Part shown: piece by piece, positions 1 through 9,968 of the stretch | How the letters are laid out: each line of letters starts with the position of its first letter | Position numbering within the stretch: position 1 is the stretch's first letter | Assembly (NCBI GenBank): GCA_910574455.1 | Contig: CAJSYZ010000004.1 | Location: 744,001 to 808,000, forward strand | Origin: Trichaptum fuscoviolaceum | Lineage: Eukaryota; Basidiomycota; Agaricomycetes; Hymenochaetales; Trichaptaceae | Direction: 5' to 3' | Length of the DNA: 64,000 nucleotides | The notes under the pieces: generated by a model | Told to the model about the DNA's origin: nothing | What the model saw: the letters and a program-made list of their open reading frames with translations, nothing else | Databases searched by the model: none | Made by a program: the position numbers and the translations under genes

Positions 1-2115
1 AGGCGACCGGATGTATCAGCCCGTCGTCGCCTTCCTGGGACAAGACCGCGCCGGTTGCGAAATCAGAGGCGTCGCATTCCACGATGAATTGTTGCGACAT
101 GTCTGGCATCATCAGGACGGGGGCGGTCGTGAACATGTGCTTGAGATAGTCGAAAGCGAACTGCTGGTTTTCTGTCCAGGCCCAGCGAACGTCCTTCTTC
201 AGCAGCGTCGTGAGCGGTTTGACGATGTGCGAGAAATCCCGAATGAAGTGTCGATAGAAATTCGCGAACCCGAGGAAGGCTTGAATGTCTTTCACCTTTT
301 TCGGGGTAGGCCAGTCGAGGACCGCCTGTACCTTGGCGGGATCCATCGCCACCTTTCCCTGCGAAATAATCATCCCGAGATACTCGACGGAAGTCTGTTT
401 GAATTTGCACTTTTCGGGTTTGCAGAACAAGTCGTTTTCGCGTAGCCGTTTAAGGACTTCCCGTACGTGTTCATCGTGCTGCGATTCATCTTCGGAAAAG
501 ATTAGCAAGTCGTCAAGATAGATGATCACGTATACTCCAATGAGGTCTTTGAAGATATCGTTCATCATGTGCTGGAAGGTCGCTGGGGCATTCGTGAGCC
601 CGAATGTCATCACCGTTGGTTCGAAATGTCCTGCCTGAGTCCGAAATGCAGCCTTCCACTCGTCCTTGCTTCAGTCGCACATTGTGGTAGCCCCATCGTA
701 AATCTAGAGTCGTGAAAACCTTTGCCTTTTGCAGCGCGTCTACGAGTTCCATCGTGAGGGGAAGCGGGTATCGATTCTTGACCGTGATGTCGTTCAGTCG
801 TCGGTAATCGACTACCATGCGCAAGGTTCCATCCTTTTTCTTGATAAAGAAGACGGGAGCCGCTGCAGGGGATTTCGAAGGTCGTATGTACCCCTTGCAC
901 AGGTTTTCGTCAACGAATTCGCGAAGGGCATCGCGTTCGGCTGGGGCCAAGGGATAGATTCTGCTGTACGGGGGAACCTTCCCGGGTTCTAAATCTATGG
1001 CGTGGTCATACGGCTTGCGCAGTGGAAGCCTTTCGGATTCAACTTTCGAGAAAACGTCGGCAAACTCACGGAATTCGGGGGGAACTAGTTCTTCGAAGGT
1101 TTTCTCGCCTTCCTTCACCGCAGACTTCTCAGCGATGGCCTGGGAGTGGGTGTACGAGGCGGCAATTTTGTACGCGAAATGGTCGTCCGTCGTGACGAAG
1201 TAGGATTCGGCGTTGTGGTACTGGTCCCAATATTTTTCTGAGTAACCGAAATCCCGGTGGGACAGCTTCCCATTCGGCCTGGGTCCTGTCGGGCCCCCAG
1301 GGGGTCTCGACTTCTTCTGCTATGGCGAGGCGGGGAAGCGGGACCAGGCGTTGCTGGTTGTCACACTGGGGCGGGCAGCGGTTGAGATCGACCACATCGT
1401 TGGTCCAGTCAATGGTTGGGTTATGGTGCCGCAACCAGTCGATCCCCATGATAATATCGTCGTCGCCAATATCCGCAACGGCCATGGTCAACTGTTCTAA
1501 GTGTCCTTTCATCTCGACGTTGAGGACTACTTCCTTGGTGATGCGTCCAATCGCGTTCGGGGAATTGTCTGCGTTTCGCAAAAGTATCGGGATTACCAAG
1601 TCCCGGGTCTGGAGTCCGTGTCGCGAAACGTAGCGGGAATTTATGAAAGTTCCCGACGCACCGCTGTCTAACATTACTGTGGCTAAGGCATCCGTCTTTC
1701 CGTCGCTAACCTGTACCGGGAACTTCAAATGTCGTCGAAGACGACGGTCTATTGTAGAGATGGTTAAATACAAGGGACCATTATTAAGAGAGTTCTTCGG
1801 CCACAAGGGCGGTTGGGTCGTATAGGGCGCGACTGAGCAATACGACCCTACTGAAAATCCGCTGGGGGCGGGGCTTCGGGATTGTGAACGTTCTTGGCGG
1901 CGGGCGTCATGGCGGCGAATGCGTTCTGTAGCACGGACTGCTGCACATTCTGGACGTACTGTTCCGCCATACGTTTGAGCGTTTCTTCGAACGATTGGAG
2001 CGCGGGGGGCGATGGGCTTGACGGGGACGTGGATTTCGTCGCCTTTAGGTTTCGGGATGGCGGTCGCGTTGGGCAATCGCTCACCAAATGGTCTTTCTCT
2101 CCGCAGTAGTAGCAT
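1..2115 (-). pseudogene. Pol polyprotein fragment, chromovirus copy A
   Basis: Retroviral-type aspartic protease motif (LDSGASGTF) and the start of the reverse transcriptase (VDYRRLNDITVKNRYPLPL, TLDLRWGYHNVRLKQG) are readable. Against copy B there is an extra base near 1246, which turns the frame into nonsense after VPPGFR; loss of one His codon near 1000; and a 2-base deletion near 670 right after RLKQG. The sequence continues past the left edge in the region of the YLDD catalytic motif (about 505-516). The frame breaks make this a pseudogene. Confidence 0.88.
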
Positions 2116-3056
2116 AGTCCCTTACTCCTGCGCTCCCGACGCACCCTGTCAATCTCCATTGCGTTGGGATCCTTCGTCGAGCTTGCGCCCGCAGTCGGGA
2201 TTGTACGCGGAGCTGAACTAGTGGTGCCGGGATTGCTTCGGGGCGTAGCCGCTGGCTTTGATACTGGTCCATAGGCGTGTGCGAGCCTTAGCTTCTCGTC
2301 CGTCTCGGAAACCCAGTTGACGTAGGCATCGAATTTCATATCCTTCGCTTCTGTGCTGGCGATGTGCTGGCGAACCTGGTCTTTGAGTCCCTTCCGGAAC
2401 ATGTCGAGGTAGATGACATCCGTCGTTGCATCCTTGGGCCACCCGGTGAGGGCTTGGAGGGCACGGAATTGCGACGCAAACTCGGCGACCGTTCCTGTCT
2501 GGCGTAGGCGCATCAGCTTGTCGGCTGCGGCTTTGTCTGCATCGATTTCCCCGTAAGAGGCGCGAAGGGCGGCGAACAGGGCCTCCAGGCTGGCGGCTTC
2601 TGGCGGTGTCGGGATGTCCTGGAGTCGATCTAGAATGGGTCGTGCCCAGTCTTGCGCCGGCCCCCGCAGTAGCATCAGAGCAAATGCGACCTTGCGGGTT
2701 TCGTCTAGTCCCGGATGTTGTCCGAACAGGTAGAGCTTAATCTGGTGGATCCAGTTCTCCAGCTTGGCTCGTTCGCCTTCGAAGGTGTCGGGAAGCTTCA
2801 TCTTGAGCCCGGCTCCGCCCCCAGACGGGGAGGCGGGCTGACTCGCGATTTGGGCTTCTAACGCCCGGTTGGCGTGCTTGAGCTGGGCGACTGTGTTCTG
2901 GACCTGATTGTGTTCGTTGACTAGCTTGGAGTAGCGCTTTTCGAGGGTGTCGAGGCGATCAAGGATGGGCTGGAGTTTGTCTTCCTCCATCGAGGAGCTA
3001 GGGGACGGGAAAGCGAAGGTGTCTGCGAGTCCTCCCCATTCCTGGTGGGACGACAT
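1848..3056 (-). CDS. Gag polyprotein, chromovirus copy A
   Basis: 402-residue open frame starting MSSHQEWGGL. A predicted coiled coil lies at about residues 20-75 (EEDKLQPILDRLDTLEKRYS), followed by a Ty3-type capsid region of about 100-260 (LENWIHQIKLYLFG, FRALQALTGWP, FRKGLKDQVRQHI). A single CCHC zinc knuckle, CYYCGEKDHLVSDC, is near residues 318-331. The protein assembles virus-like particles and binds the element RNA. The pol frame lies in the -1 frame relative to gag and stays open across the last 270 bp or so of gag, so a -1 frameshift would join them; I could not pin down a slippery heptamer. In copy B this same gene is frameshifted, so copy A holds the better gag. Confidence 0.88.
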   Translation of the reverse strand: MSSHQEWGGLADTFAFPSPSSSMEEDKLQPILDRLDTLEKRYSKLVNEHNQVQNTVAQLKHANRALEAQIASQPASPSGGGAGLKMKLPDTFEGERAKLENWIHQIKLYLFGQHPGLDETRKVAFALMLLRGPAQDWARPILDRLQDIPTPPEAASLEALFAALRASYGEIDADKAAADKLMRLRQTGTVAEFASQFRALQALTGWPKDATTDVIYLDMFRKGLKDQVRQHIASTEAKDMKFDAYVNWVSETDEKLRLAHAYGPVSKPAATPRSNPGTTSSAPRTIPTAGASSTKDPNAMEIDRVRRERRSKGLCYYCGEKDHLVSDCPTRPPSRNLKATKSTSPSSPSPPALQSFEETLKRMAEQYVQNVQQSVLQNAFAAMTPAAKNVHNPEAPPPADFQ

Positions 3057-3118
3057 CGCGGGTCGGCGGTACGGGTGCGGGGGTAGAAGTAAAGAGCGTG
3101 AGGGTGTCGAGTCCGAGC

Positions 3119-3130
3119 GGCGGTGAGCCA
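3119..3130 (-). other. Possible primer-binding site, copy A
   Basis: On the element strand, TGGCTCACCGCC lies about 15 bases after the LTR end; TGG matches the complement of a tRNA CCA tail. The same site is at 50451-50462 in copy B. The spacing is larger than the usual 0-5 bases, so this is tentative; self-priming, as in Tf1-like elements, is an alternative. Confidence 0.3.
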
Positions 3131-3145
3131 GGACTTTTGACCTAA

Positions 3146-3963
3146 TGTTACGACCGTCGGGAATTGTAGCGGGAAACAGTTTCGGGAAACTGGAATTCGC
3201 GACAAGAACCCGCGTTCGGGAATCTGGATTCGCGACTGGGAACGAGCGTGGGAATTCAGGCGGGAAACGCGCGGGATTCTATCCAGGCGCGTCGCGGGAT
3301 TCTCAAGGCCAGCTAGGACTCTTCACTGCTTTGAACGTCAAGTAAGCGGATCCCTAAGGAAGCACTCCACAAGTAAGTATTGCGCAACTAACTACACAGG
3401 AGAAAAGAGAGAGATCGCACCTAAGGAAGCACTCCACAAGAGGTCAAAAGTGGGGTGCTCCTTACGATGCCTACAGCTATTTATCTACTTCGTAAAGACT
3501 GTATAGTTAATCTACGCTAAGTGTCCTTGCGCAATGCGCACCTATCTACTACAAACGATACATGCTACGACCGCACTGCTAGGCATGTCTATCCCGTCTC
3601 TCCAGATGGCTACGGCCTGTCCGTGGACGTCAGCGTCCGGTCCGGGGCCGCGACTAGCCAGACTAGGTATGCCAGACTGTTGCAGGTCGTCACCTTGAGG
3701 TACTAACGGATTAATGAGCGTATGTTGATAAGTGAATGTACGTGTGCCGTGGCGGGTCGTCGTAAATGAGTGTGTGTATGCGTGCATGGTTGCCGGGACG
3801 GTGGTGCGGGATAAGTCACGTGAGCATGGGATCGTGCGATTCGGGAATGAGGTTTCGCGCGGGGGATCCAATGGCGGGATTCTCCCCGCGGGTTTGTCTG
3901 CTCATGTCGGGATCCTTGGCGGGAAAGTGCGGGAAATGAGAAAAGGAGCCCGGGATCTCGACA
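3146..3963 (-). repeat. LTR of chromovirus copy A
   Basis: Starts TGTTACGACC and ends CTCGACA as read on the plus strand, the same termini as both LTRs of copy B. At 818 bp it is 12 bp shorter than those 830-bp LTRs, mainly because of a deletion near 3825-3835. It contains two copies of the block CTAAGGAAGCACTCCACAAG (3355 and 3422), which recurs in the related LTRs elsewhere in the window. Confidence 0.93.
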
Positions 3964-4070
3964 CCTGGATCCGACCCGGATCCGTGGGAAACGGATCCAG
4001 GTGCACCCGCACCCGTTACCTGCAGGTATTGCAGGTACCTGTTAGCACCCGCAGGTATTTGCAGTAGGCC
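3964..4070. repeat. Palindrome-rich GGTACCTGCA repeat, copy 1
   Basis: Short GC-rich segment directly right of LTR A built from ACCTGGATCC, GGATCCAGGT, ACCTGCAGGT and GGTACCTG words. A longer relative lies at 6000-6180 with the same order of words. No coding potential. Confidence 0.6.
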
Positions 4071-4690
4071 ATGAGAATACTGTGCAATATTGTTCACTCA
4101 ATAGCCCAGTCGATGGCCTCAGCCTTGAATTGCCCTTACGGGTTACTCCTGTCCTTAGACATGGAGATGTAGCTCATGAATGAAACAACAAGCTCAACAG
4201 CCCGGGTGATGGCCTCAGCCGCACCCGACCCACAGGGACTCCTTGTGCCACAGCATAGAAGTCAGCTGTTGAGCTAACGGTTAAATGCCTGGCTTTGTGC
4301 TTTCGCGCGAAGTCAAGCAGTCTAAACCACCATACACCCAACCAAGTCCAGTAAAGGATAAGACACAGTGAGAGCCGTCAAACTCAATGAGCCTTCATGT
4401 GGATGAAGGCTCACTTACACGGATCCCCTGGGGTGAGTTCGACGTGTGTGAGATATTACAGGTCTTGGGCATGGGGACCCTCCCTGGACAAGTGCTTCTT
4501 TGTGTGAGCAAGCCCCAGGAATCACCAGGGTGAGCAAGCAGCAGATGAAAGTGCAGCCCAAATGGGGTGTGCAGGCAGCGAGCTATCATCTGTTGCTGCT
4601 ACCCTGGCTGTCCCAAAGATGGTGCTGGCGATTGATGAGTTTTGCGCCGAATCGAATGAAAGCTGGACGATAGGAAAGCCCTCAGGAAGA
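4071..4690. other. No gene seen; inverted-repeat-rich intergenic DNA
   Basis: No recognisable protein. The stretch holds a direct repeat (GATGGCCTCAGCC at about 4113 and 4207), an inverted pair AGCTCAACAG (4191) with CTGTTGAGCT (4266), and an inverted pair of about 22 bp with mismatches (CCAGGGTGAGCAAGCAGCAG near 4531, partner near 4588-4608). It may be a fragment of a non-autonomous element. Confidence 0.5.
4388..4413. other. Perfect 11-bp hairpin
   Basis: TGAGCCTTCAT, loop GTGG, ATGAAGGCTCA. Both strands can form a strong stem-loop with a four-base loop. No T-run or other terminator signature follows; function unknown. Confidence 0.7.
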
Positions 4691-5557
4691 CGAAGACGAA
4701 GGTGTTCTTGGTTTTGTGAAGGCTTGAATCAAGCCCGAGTTATGGGCGATGTTCTCGGCCAAAAGGGGAAAGTGTAGTGGTGGTGTTGCCGGGATGGGAC
4801 CATCTTGCACATGCGCGCTGATAGGAGACTGCATGGAGCGCAGAGAGTCGGACGGCGATGGTAACCGGTCAGTTCTGAAGATATTGTGAGTCAATGTGTA
4901 CAATTACAACAGGCCAGCGAACGTACTTCTTTGGACGAGGGCCACCCCGTGGTCGCTGTTGACCGCCGTCACCCGTCTTCTCCTTTCTCGGAGATTTTCC
5001 TCCTGCGTAGTCCAAACCTTCCTCCTGCAAGACTCTCCTTTTTTTGTCTGGGCTTCCATCGGAAATGCCAAGCCATCCTCCGGCGCTGGCGTTGTTATAT
5101 TGTGCACGCCGCCTTTGTCCTGTCTCATAGTTTGTCGGCATCAAGTACGCCTTTGCGCTCACATGTGGGTATGTCGTCTTTTTGACGAGCAGATGGGGCT
5201 GGAATTCGGGAAGGGTGGTGACGGGGTTGTTGAGGTATGATGATTGCCCGCGAAGCTCGTCTGCAGCCCGTCATCTCGATACGTATCTTGTCCTCCGCTC
5301 CTGGGCGCACCTTATGCGCCTCATCCGCAATTTCTCCAAGCAGCCACAGTCTCTCCTCGGTCGAAGCTGAGCGGGTCTCAATGAGCTCAATCAGTTTGTA
5401 GATTTTCGAGGTTAAAGAGGTAACGGTCGACGTGAGCACGGCGTCGAGCTCGTGGAGGTCGGCAAAGCGGGAGAGGTCCAGAGGGAGGGAGTCGAGAGTC
5501 TGCACATAGTCCGCGCGCGCGTCGGAGGTAATCAATGGCCGTCGAGGCCCGTGGTCA
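4690..5557 (-). pseudogene. ING-type chromatin reader, N-terminal part only
   Basis: Reads like the N-terminal helical domain of inhibitor-of-growth proteins (DYVQTLDSLPLDLSRFADLH, LIELIETRSAS), then in another frame the conserved continuation (YLNNPVTTLPEFQ, KKTTYPHVSAKAYLMPTNYE) and a basic linker (QRPRGGPRPKK). ING proteins anchor histone acetyltransferase or deacetylase complexes and read H3K4me3 with a C-terminal PHD finger. Here an ATG near 5554 is out of frame with the body, a second frameshift lies near 5263, and no Cys/His PHD sequence follows before the repeat DNA at about 4690. A GT..AG intron (about 4863-4920) can join the linker to a Ser/Pro-rich exon. I call it a truncated pseudogene. 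Confidence 0.68.
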
Positions 5558-5574
5558 TCGTTCCGTCGAAAGAA

Positions 5575-5870
5575 CTAAGTCGACCAGAAGCACGCGCCTA
5601 TGCGCGGACTCCAGTCAACCGTCCGTAGTATGTCTTCTGCGTGCGCAACGCAATCGTCGCTCGCGAGAAGTCCGAAGACAAGAAACAAACTGGACTCTTG
5701 CACGTCCGTAAAAGTCTTGCGCGCCCGTAAGAATGTTGCGCGCTGTCGTAGTCGAAGCCCGAGGACAAGAAACAAACTAGTTCGCCAGAAGAAACGAGTC
5801 CTAAAGCACGCGCAACAGCGCAGACGTCAGACTCGTTCCCGTTAACGCTCTCGCACGTCGTGGTTGGGGA
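5575..5870. repeat. Imperfect tandem repeat, about 100-bp unit
   Basis: Two diverged units share AGACAAGAAACAAACT (5676 and 5762), each preceded by GAAGTCCG/GAAGCCCG and followed by GTCCGTAA/TTCGCC-type words. CGCGC-rich. Open frames through it are low complexity and I do not support any as genes. Confidence 0.45.
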
Positions 5871-5989
5871 AAGGTAAGTTAATTTTCTCACGGTCTACAT
5901 GACGCGACTAACACAAGTTATTATTGCGTGTGAACCGGCTACTCCGGTCACGCAACTAACCTGACCCGTTGTCTTTGTTCCCGTTCCTC

Positions 5990-6185
5990 AATGTCTGCGG
6001 CCTACGGCCACTGCAGGTACCTGCAGGTACCTGCACAGGTACCTGAGTTAAAAAAAAGTCATACCTGGATCCGCAGGTAAGCGTGGGAAACAGGTACCTG
6101 CATGCGGGTGCACCCGGAGCCGCAGGTTTTTGCTGCAGGTACCTACAGGTACCTACGGGTGACACGCACCCGTGTCATGCTCTAC
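5990..6185. repeat. Palindrome-rich GGTACCTGCA repeat, copy 2
   Basis: Contains overlapping perfect palindromes TGCAGGTACCTGCA (about 6013-6040) and further GGTACCT words to 6165, ending in ACGGGTGACACGCACCCGT. Related to 3964-4070. No coding potential. Confidence 0.65.
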
Positions 6186-6539
6186 TCCCAACAACACCCA
6201 AAGACAAGAAACACCTGTAAGAAGGAAACAAGACAAACAAAGAATGCACTGACATGCAGACTTCAATTGCCGACCGTAAGTAAGTCTTCTGCATGTGATA
6301 CAACTGTGGGGGAACCTGGGGGCCGGGAAGCGTATACGGCCTCCGGGGAAATACCTGGGAGAGCACGCAGAGGCTAGGAAGGCTGGGAGAACCAATAGGG
6401 GCACTACAATGCCAAGGTAGTCGCATGGGAAACAGGGGCAAGACGCAGGGGACTCCAGGCGGTGGCAGGCAGAGTCAGAGTCAAGGCCAGGCTACGGGAT
6501 TGTACTATCCCGGGACAGTGTCAAAGTGCAAGGCAGCGC

Positions 6540-6785
6540 ACAATTCACAAAGCGGGGGAATTCACAAAGTGGGGGAATTCACGGGTAGGGGAGTTCACGA
6601 GCGGGGGAATTCACAAAGCGTAGGAATTCTCAGCATGGGGGAATTCACAAAGCGGGGGATTCACAAGCGGGGGATCTTCACGGGAATCGCAAAGTGGGAC
6701 TCTCACATGGGGGACTAGCACAGGAATCACAGAGTGGGATTCTGACAGGAACTTGAGGCAGAATCACAGAGTGGGATCCGGGACA
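6540..6785. repeat. Tandem GGGGGAATTCACAAAGC repeat array
   Basis: About ten degenerate copies of a 17-25 bp unit (GGGGGAATTCACAAAGC and variants), becoming more diverged to the right (GGAATCACAGAGTGGGAT). It lies inside the diverged LTR-like block. Spacing is irregular and units are adjacent, with no unique spacers. Confidence 0.75.
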
Positions 6786-8032
6786 AGACAAAGACAAGAG
6801 AGCCAGAGAGCAGGCGTGCTCAGGATGGGAGCAGAGAGCTCAGGGTAACCAGGATCTCAAGGCAACACTTCTGTATCAGGGGGAGGTTCCCTAAGGAAGC
6901 ACTCGACAAGTCAGCATTGTAAAACTACACTAGAGACAAGACAGGAAACACACCTAAGGAAGCACTTGACAAGAGGACAAAAGTGAGTGCTCCTTACAGT
7001 GGCAACAGATATTTATCTACGAGGCAGAATCTACAGGGAACGGGCATGCACAAATGTGCACTAACTAGTTACACAATCTTGCGGGTGAAGGCCGCACATA
7101 CAGTGACGTGAATCCGGGAACCAGGATTCAGTGCGGGAAACATCTGGGCAAGATCTAAGGAAACAAGCATGAAGCATGGTCAAGTGAAAATCAGAGAGAA
7201 CTAAAGCAATGTAATTGTGTGCAAGGTATAGGGCTGGTGCACGGGCAGCGGGGTAACAAGTGTGGGGGTGGATGTAATGCATACATTGTCTTGGGATACG
7301 TTGCAGGCAACTTCTGGTGTGGATTAGGGTTGCGGGAGATCAACAGGGACCAACCTCGCAGAGGCCAGTGCTTCGATGTTGTAACGAAGCCTAATTGTGA
7401 GGCGCACGCGGGGCAAGGCAACTAAAAACGGGGTTTGAGTCCTTGCGGACAATGAGATCAATCCCGCACACGGGGTGGCGGGAACAAGGTCTGCAGGCCA
7501 GGACCGGACGCTACTAGCAAGCCTAGTTGGCTGGCATGTGTGTGGCCAGGCCAATCACCTGGGGCTATCTTGGGACGGGGTCAGCATTGAGGAACAGGGA
7601 AGCTAAGGCTGTCGGGAACGAGCGGGGGGAGTTTGGCGGGACTCCAGTCGGGAAACGAGTGGGGGGGAGTCTTGACGGGACTCCAACCGGGAATGAGCGT
7701 GGGTTGCGGGATTGTCAGAGGGGACGCTTGACAGTGTTCGCAGCGAGGTGGGATTCCTGGCGGGGCAGGCTAGGGACGAACAAGGGCAGGTCGAGAGGCA
7801 CGGGGTGTTGAAGGGGTTAGCTAGGGCACCGCAGCAGGACAAGTGCAGGGCAGAGTTCGTGACCGGGCAGGATTGCGGGATAGCAATCCTTGACCGCTGT
7901 CGTGTTGGCTTACTCAAGGCCAGACAGAGGTCGGCTTGGGACACAGTGGATCAATCTCCTAACTGCACTTCATGACTGTGGACGCGAGGCCGGGATCTTG
8001 TATCTGGACATAGTCAAGAACCTACGAGGTCT

Positions 8033-8092
8033 CGGGATAGCTATGGCTATGGCTATGGCTGTGGCAGGCTATAGCTATGGCTGTGGCTATGG
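8033..8092. repeat. GGCTAT hexanucleotide microsatellite
   Basis: Runs of CTATGG/CTATAG/CTGTGG hexamers, about ten units with substitutions, inside the diverged LTR-like block. Confidence 0.8.
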
Positions 8093-8711
8093 TGAGTGAC
8101 TTTGGGACTATGGCGAGGTATGGGGTTCGCTGGAGCGGGGAACAGAGCATGACGGGAGCGGGGAGCGAGCAGCGGATCATCCTAGAGTCGGGGGAACGAC
8201 GAGGCGGGCTAGGGATGGATTGAGACACGGAGACAAGGTGGGGGACTGACGAGGAGATGTGGGCAAGGACAAGCAGGGGCAAGGAGGTTGTAGTGGAGTG
8301 GAACTCTTAGCAGGAGAATGCATGGCGAAGCAGAGGTTCTTCCGGGATCAGAGAGCGGGGGATCCTTTTGGGATCTAGCCAAGGTCGCGATCTTGGGTTT
8401 CAGTATACGGAATTCTGTTCGGGATTGTCTTAGACATGTTGGGGTCCTGGGGGATCCCAACAGATGTGCAAAGACTCTGTCTATGGACAATTGAGGCTGT
8501 TGAATGTTTTTCATTAGTTTCCTTTGCTGTTTCTCCTCTTCTTTCTGATTCTTTTACTACTCTTTTATTCTTCTTGGGTTCCCTAAACTCCCACCTCCTT
8601 ATCACTTATTTTGTTTTCAGCGGTATTACAATATCCATAGCTGATAAAATACATAAGAATGGTATTTATTTAAAACAAAAGAAATAAAAAAATTACAAAA
8701 CTTTATTTACA

Positions 8712-8835
8712 TTAGTCTGAGTTGAACCCGTAGCCTGTTGAATAGATTACAAAGCGGGAAGAGTTCCGCCTGCCAACCTTTACCAGAGTTGGGGAGCTAA
8801 ACCCATTGACCCACTTGTCCAAGTAATTAAAAGAG
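8712..8835 (-). other. tRNA-like (SINE-like) candidate
   Basis: On the minus strand, TGGGTCAATGG (8803-8813) resembles a pol III A box and CGGGTTCAAC (8721-8730) a B box, about 75 bases apart. The 5' segment GGACAAG has no complementary 3' acceptor strand after the B box, so this is not a functional tRNA gene. T-rich DNA follows at about 8690. It may be a tRNA-derived SINE head or chance. Confidence 0.3.
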
Positions 8836-9650
8836 TCAATTATCTTATATATCATATAACAATTCTCGTAGATTTACTAGATAAGATATTATACATTTCC
8901 AGCAGTACTATTATTGATTAAGAGGAACCAAACAAGATAATCAACAATAAGGAATATACTTAAAAAGTATACAGGATAATATTTCAGTACAAAAAGATAT
9001 AACATATCTATAGTATCTGGAAAACAAGTTACGTATAACTTTTCTGAACCACAGACACCTTAATGTAAACCACTGTATAGCTGCATATAGTTACGTAAGA
9101 CAGAACTGTACTACCAAGAGCTAAAAATGTGAAGATTAGCAAGCTAAAACCAGTAAGTAAAGGTGTAAAGTTACGTACAAAAGTTGCGTAACAAGTTACG
9201 TAAAGACAAAAAAGTTATGTATGTTCCACTAAAGTTGCGTAAAGCATGCAAAACCTTAAAGCTCGAATACTTGTTGATAAATGCTGTCATAGTAATCTAC
9301 TTGAGCTTAAGCATCATCCTTGAATAAGAGTGATTGGGTACATACTTGTATCGCCGCGGGTGCGCCTGCTGAGCTGTGTTGTGAAGGACGCGCCAACCAC
9401 AAGCCGACCCGCCAAGCGTTGAAGAGAGTGAAGCGTGCCTAACAGTTCCCGAGTTCAGAACTGTAAGGAGTGGCATTGGCGGGTGTTGATAGGAGTGTGA
9501 CGAGTGCGGTAAGTCAGGAATGATGGTGAGGAGGAAAAAGCATGGGCAAGCCCGCAACACTTCAAGTTCAACATCAATTTCCTGTTTTGGATGCAACAAA
9601 ATTTTGTTAAAAATTTCTAAGTCCTATTATACTTGAGCACTGAAATCCTG
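8836..9650. other. AT-rich intergenic DNA with GTTACGTA motif cluster
   Basis: No gene recognised. Between about 9026 and 9245 the word AGTTACGTA or a close variant (AGTTGCGTA, AGTTATGTA) occurs about seven times. From about 9300 to 9600 the composition is more balanced; a 100-residue minus-strand frame there has no recognisable motif and I leave it out. Confidence 0.6.
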
Positions 9651-9860
9651 ACTTGCATTCTGATGTACTGAGAGACGGCTTGCATCCTGAAACTCTCCTT
9701 ATTTCAGTGAGATAAGGCAATCAGTGTATTTTCAGACGAAGTAGCGACCCTTCAGACAGGTGCCAGCCAAATCAGGACGCGTCAGTGGCCATAAGCAGAA
9801 AGTAGTTTCCCTGATGTTGCCACCACTAATTCAAGTTGGCGCCCACTGGCAGTGGCGACT
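9650..9860. repeat. CTTCAG-rich dispersed repeat, copy 1
   Basis: Shares with 43030-43270 the order CTGATGTACTGA, TTATTTCAGTG, ACCCTTCAG, CAGGACGCGTCAGT and AAGTAGTTTCCCTGATGT. Similar CTGATTTCAGG words occur at 20490-20640. Probable non-autonomous transposon remnant. Confidence 0.65.
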
Positions 9861-9968
9861 CGGACTCGGAGGATAGTACGCACCGTTAATCATGGGTCCC
9901 TGTAAGACAGAGTAAGTCCTTGTTGAGCCTTGTGACCCTTGTCTGTAGGCTCTTGTATAACCCTGAAT

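Larger units (their letters stand above)
1..3963 (-). mobile_element. Ty3/gypsy chromovirus, copy A, partial and decayed
   Basis: Minus-strand LTR retrotransposon that runs off the left edge of the window. Its right-hand LTR (3146-3963, the element's 5' LTR), gag and the protease to reverse-transcriptase part of pol are visible; RNase H, integrase and the other LTR lie outside. It is the same family as the complete copy at 44574-51307, with small indels throughout. Gag is open, whereas pol carries at least two frameshifts, so this copy cannot make a full polyprotein alone. The bases directly right of the LTR are CCTGG, but the partner target duplication is outside the window. Confidence 0.93.
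6294..8462. mobile_element. Diverged LTR-like block (probable solo LTR)
   Basis: About 2.17 kb without genes, starting TGTGATACAAC and ending CCCAACA, in the same orientation as LTRs A and B on the plus strand. Its middle (6890-7010) aligns with the double CTAAGGAAGCACT block of those LTRs, including TATTTATCTAC after it, at the same spacing. G-rich words such as GCGGGAA and GGGGATC run throughout, as in the other LTRs. No matching target duplication was found (CTGCA left, GATGT right), so the boundaries are uncertain and the block may be rearranged or internally expanded. Confidence 0.5.

Noticed and set aside
6540..6785. CRISPR-like regular repeats
   Set aside because: Units are directly adjacent, degenerate and without unique spacers; the DNA is eukaryotic and lies in an LTR-like block.
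6289..8467. Target-site duplication around the 2.2-kb LTR-like block
   Set aside because: CTGCA on the left and GATGT on the right do not match; shifting the ends by a few bases gives only chance words.
8721..8813. Functional tRNA gene on the minus strand
   Set aside because: No complementary acceptor arm and no cloverleaf could be drawn; kept only as a SINE-like candidate.
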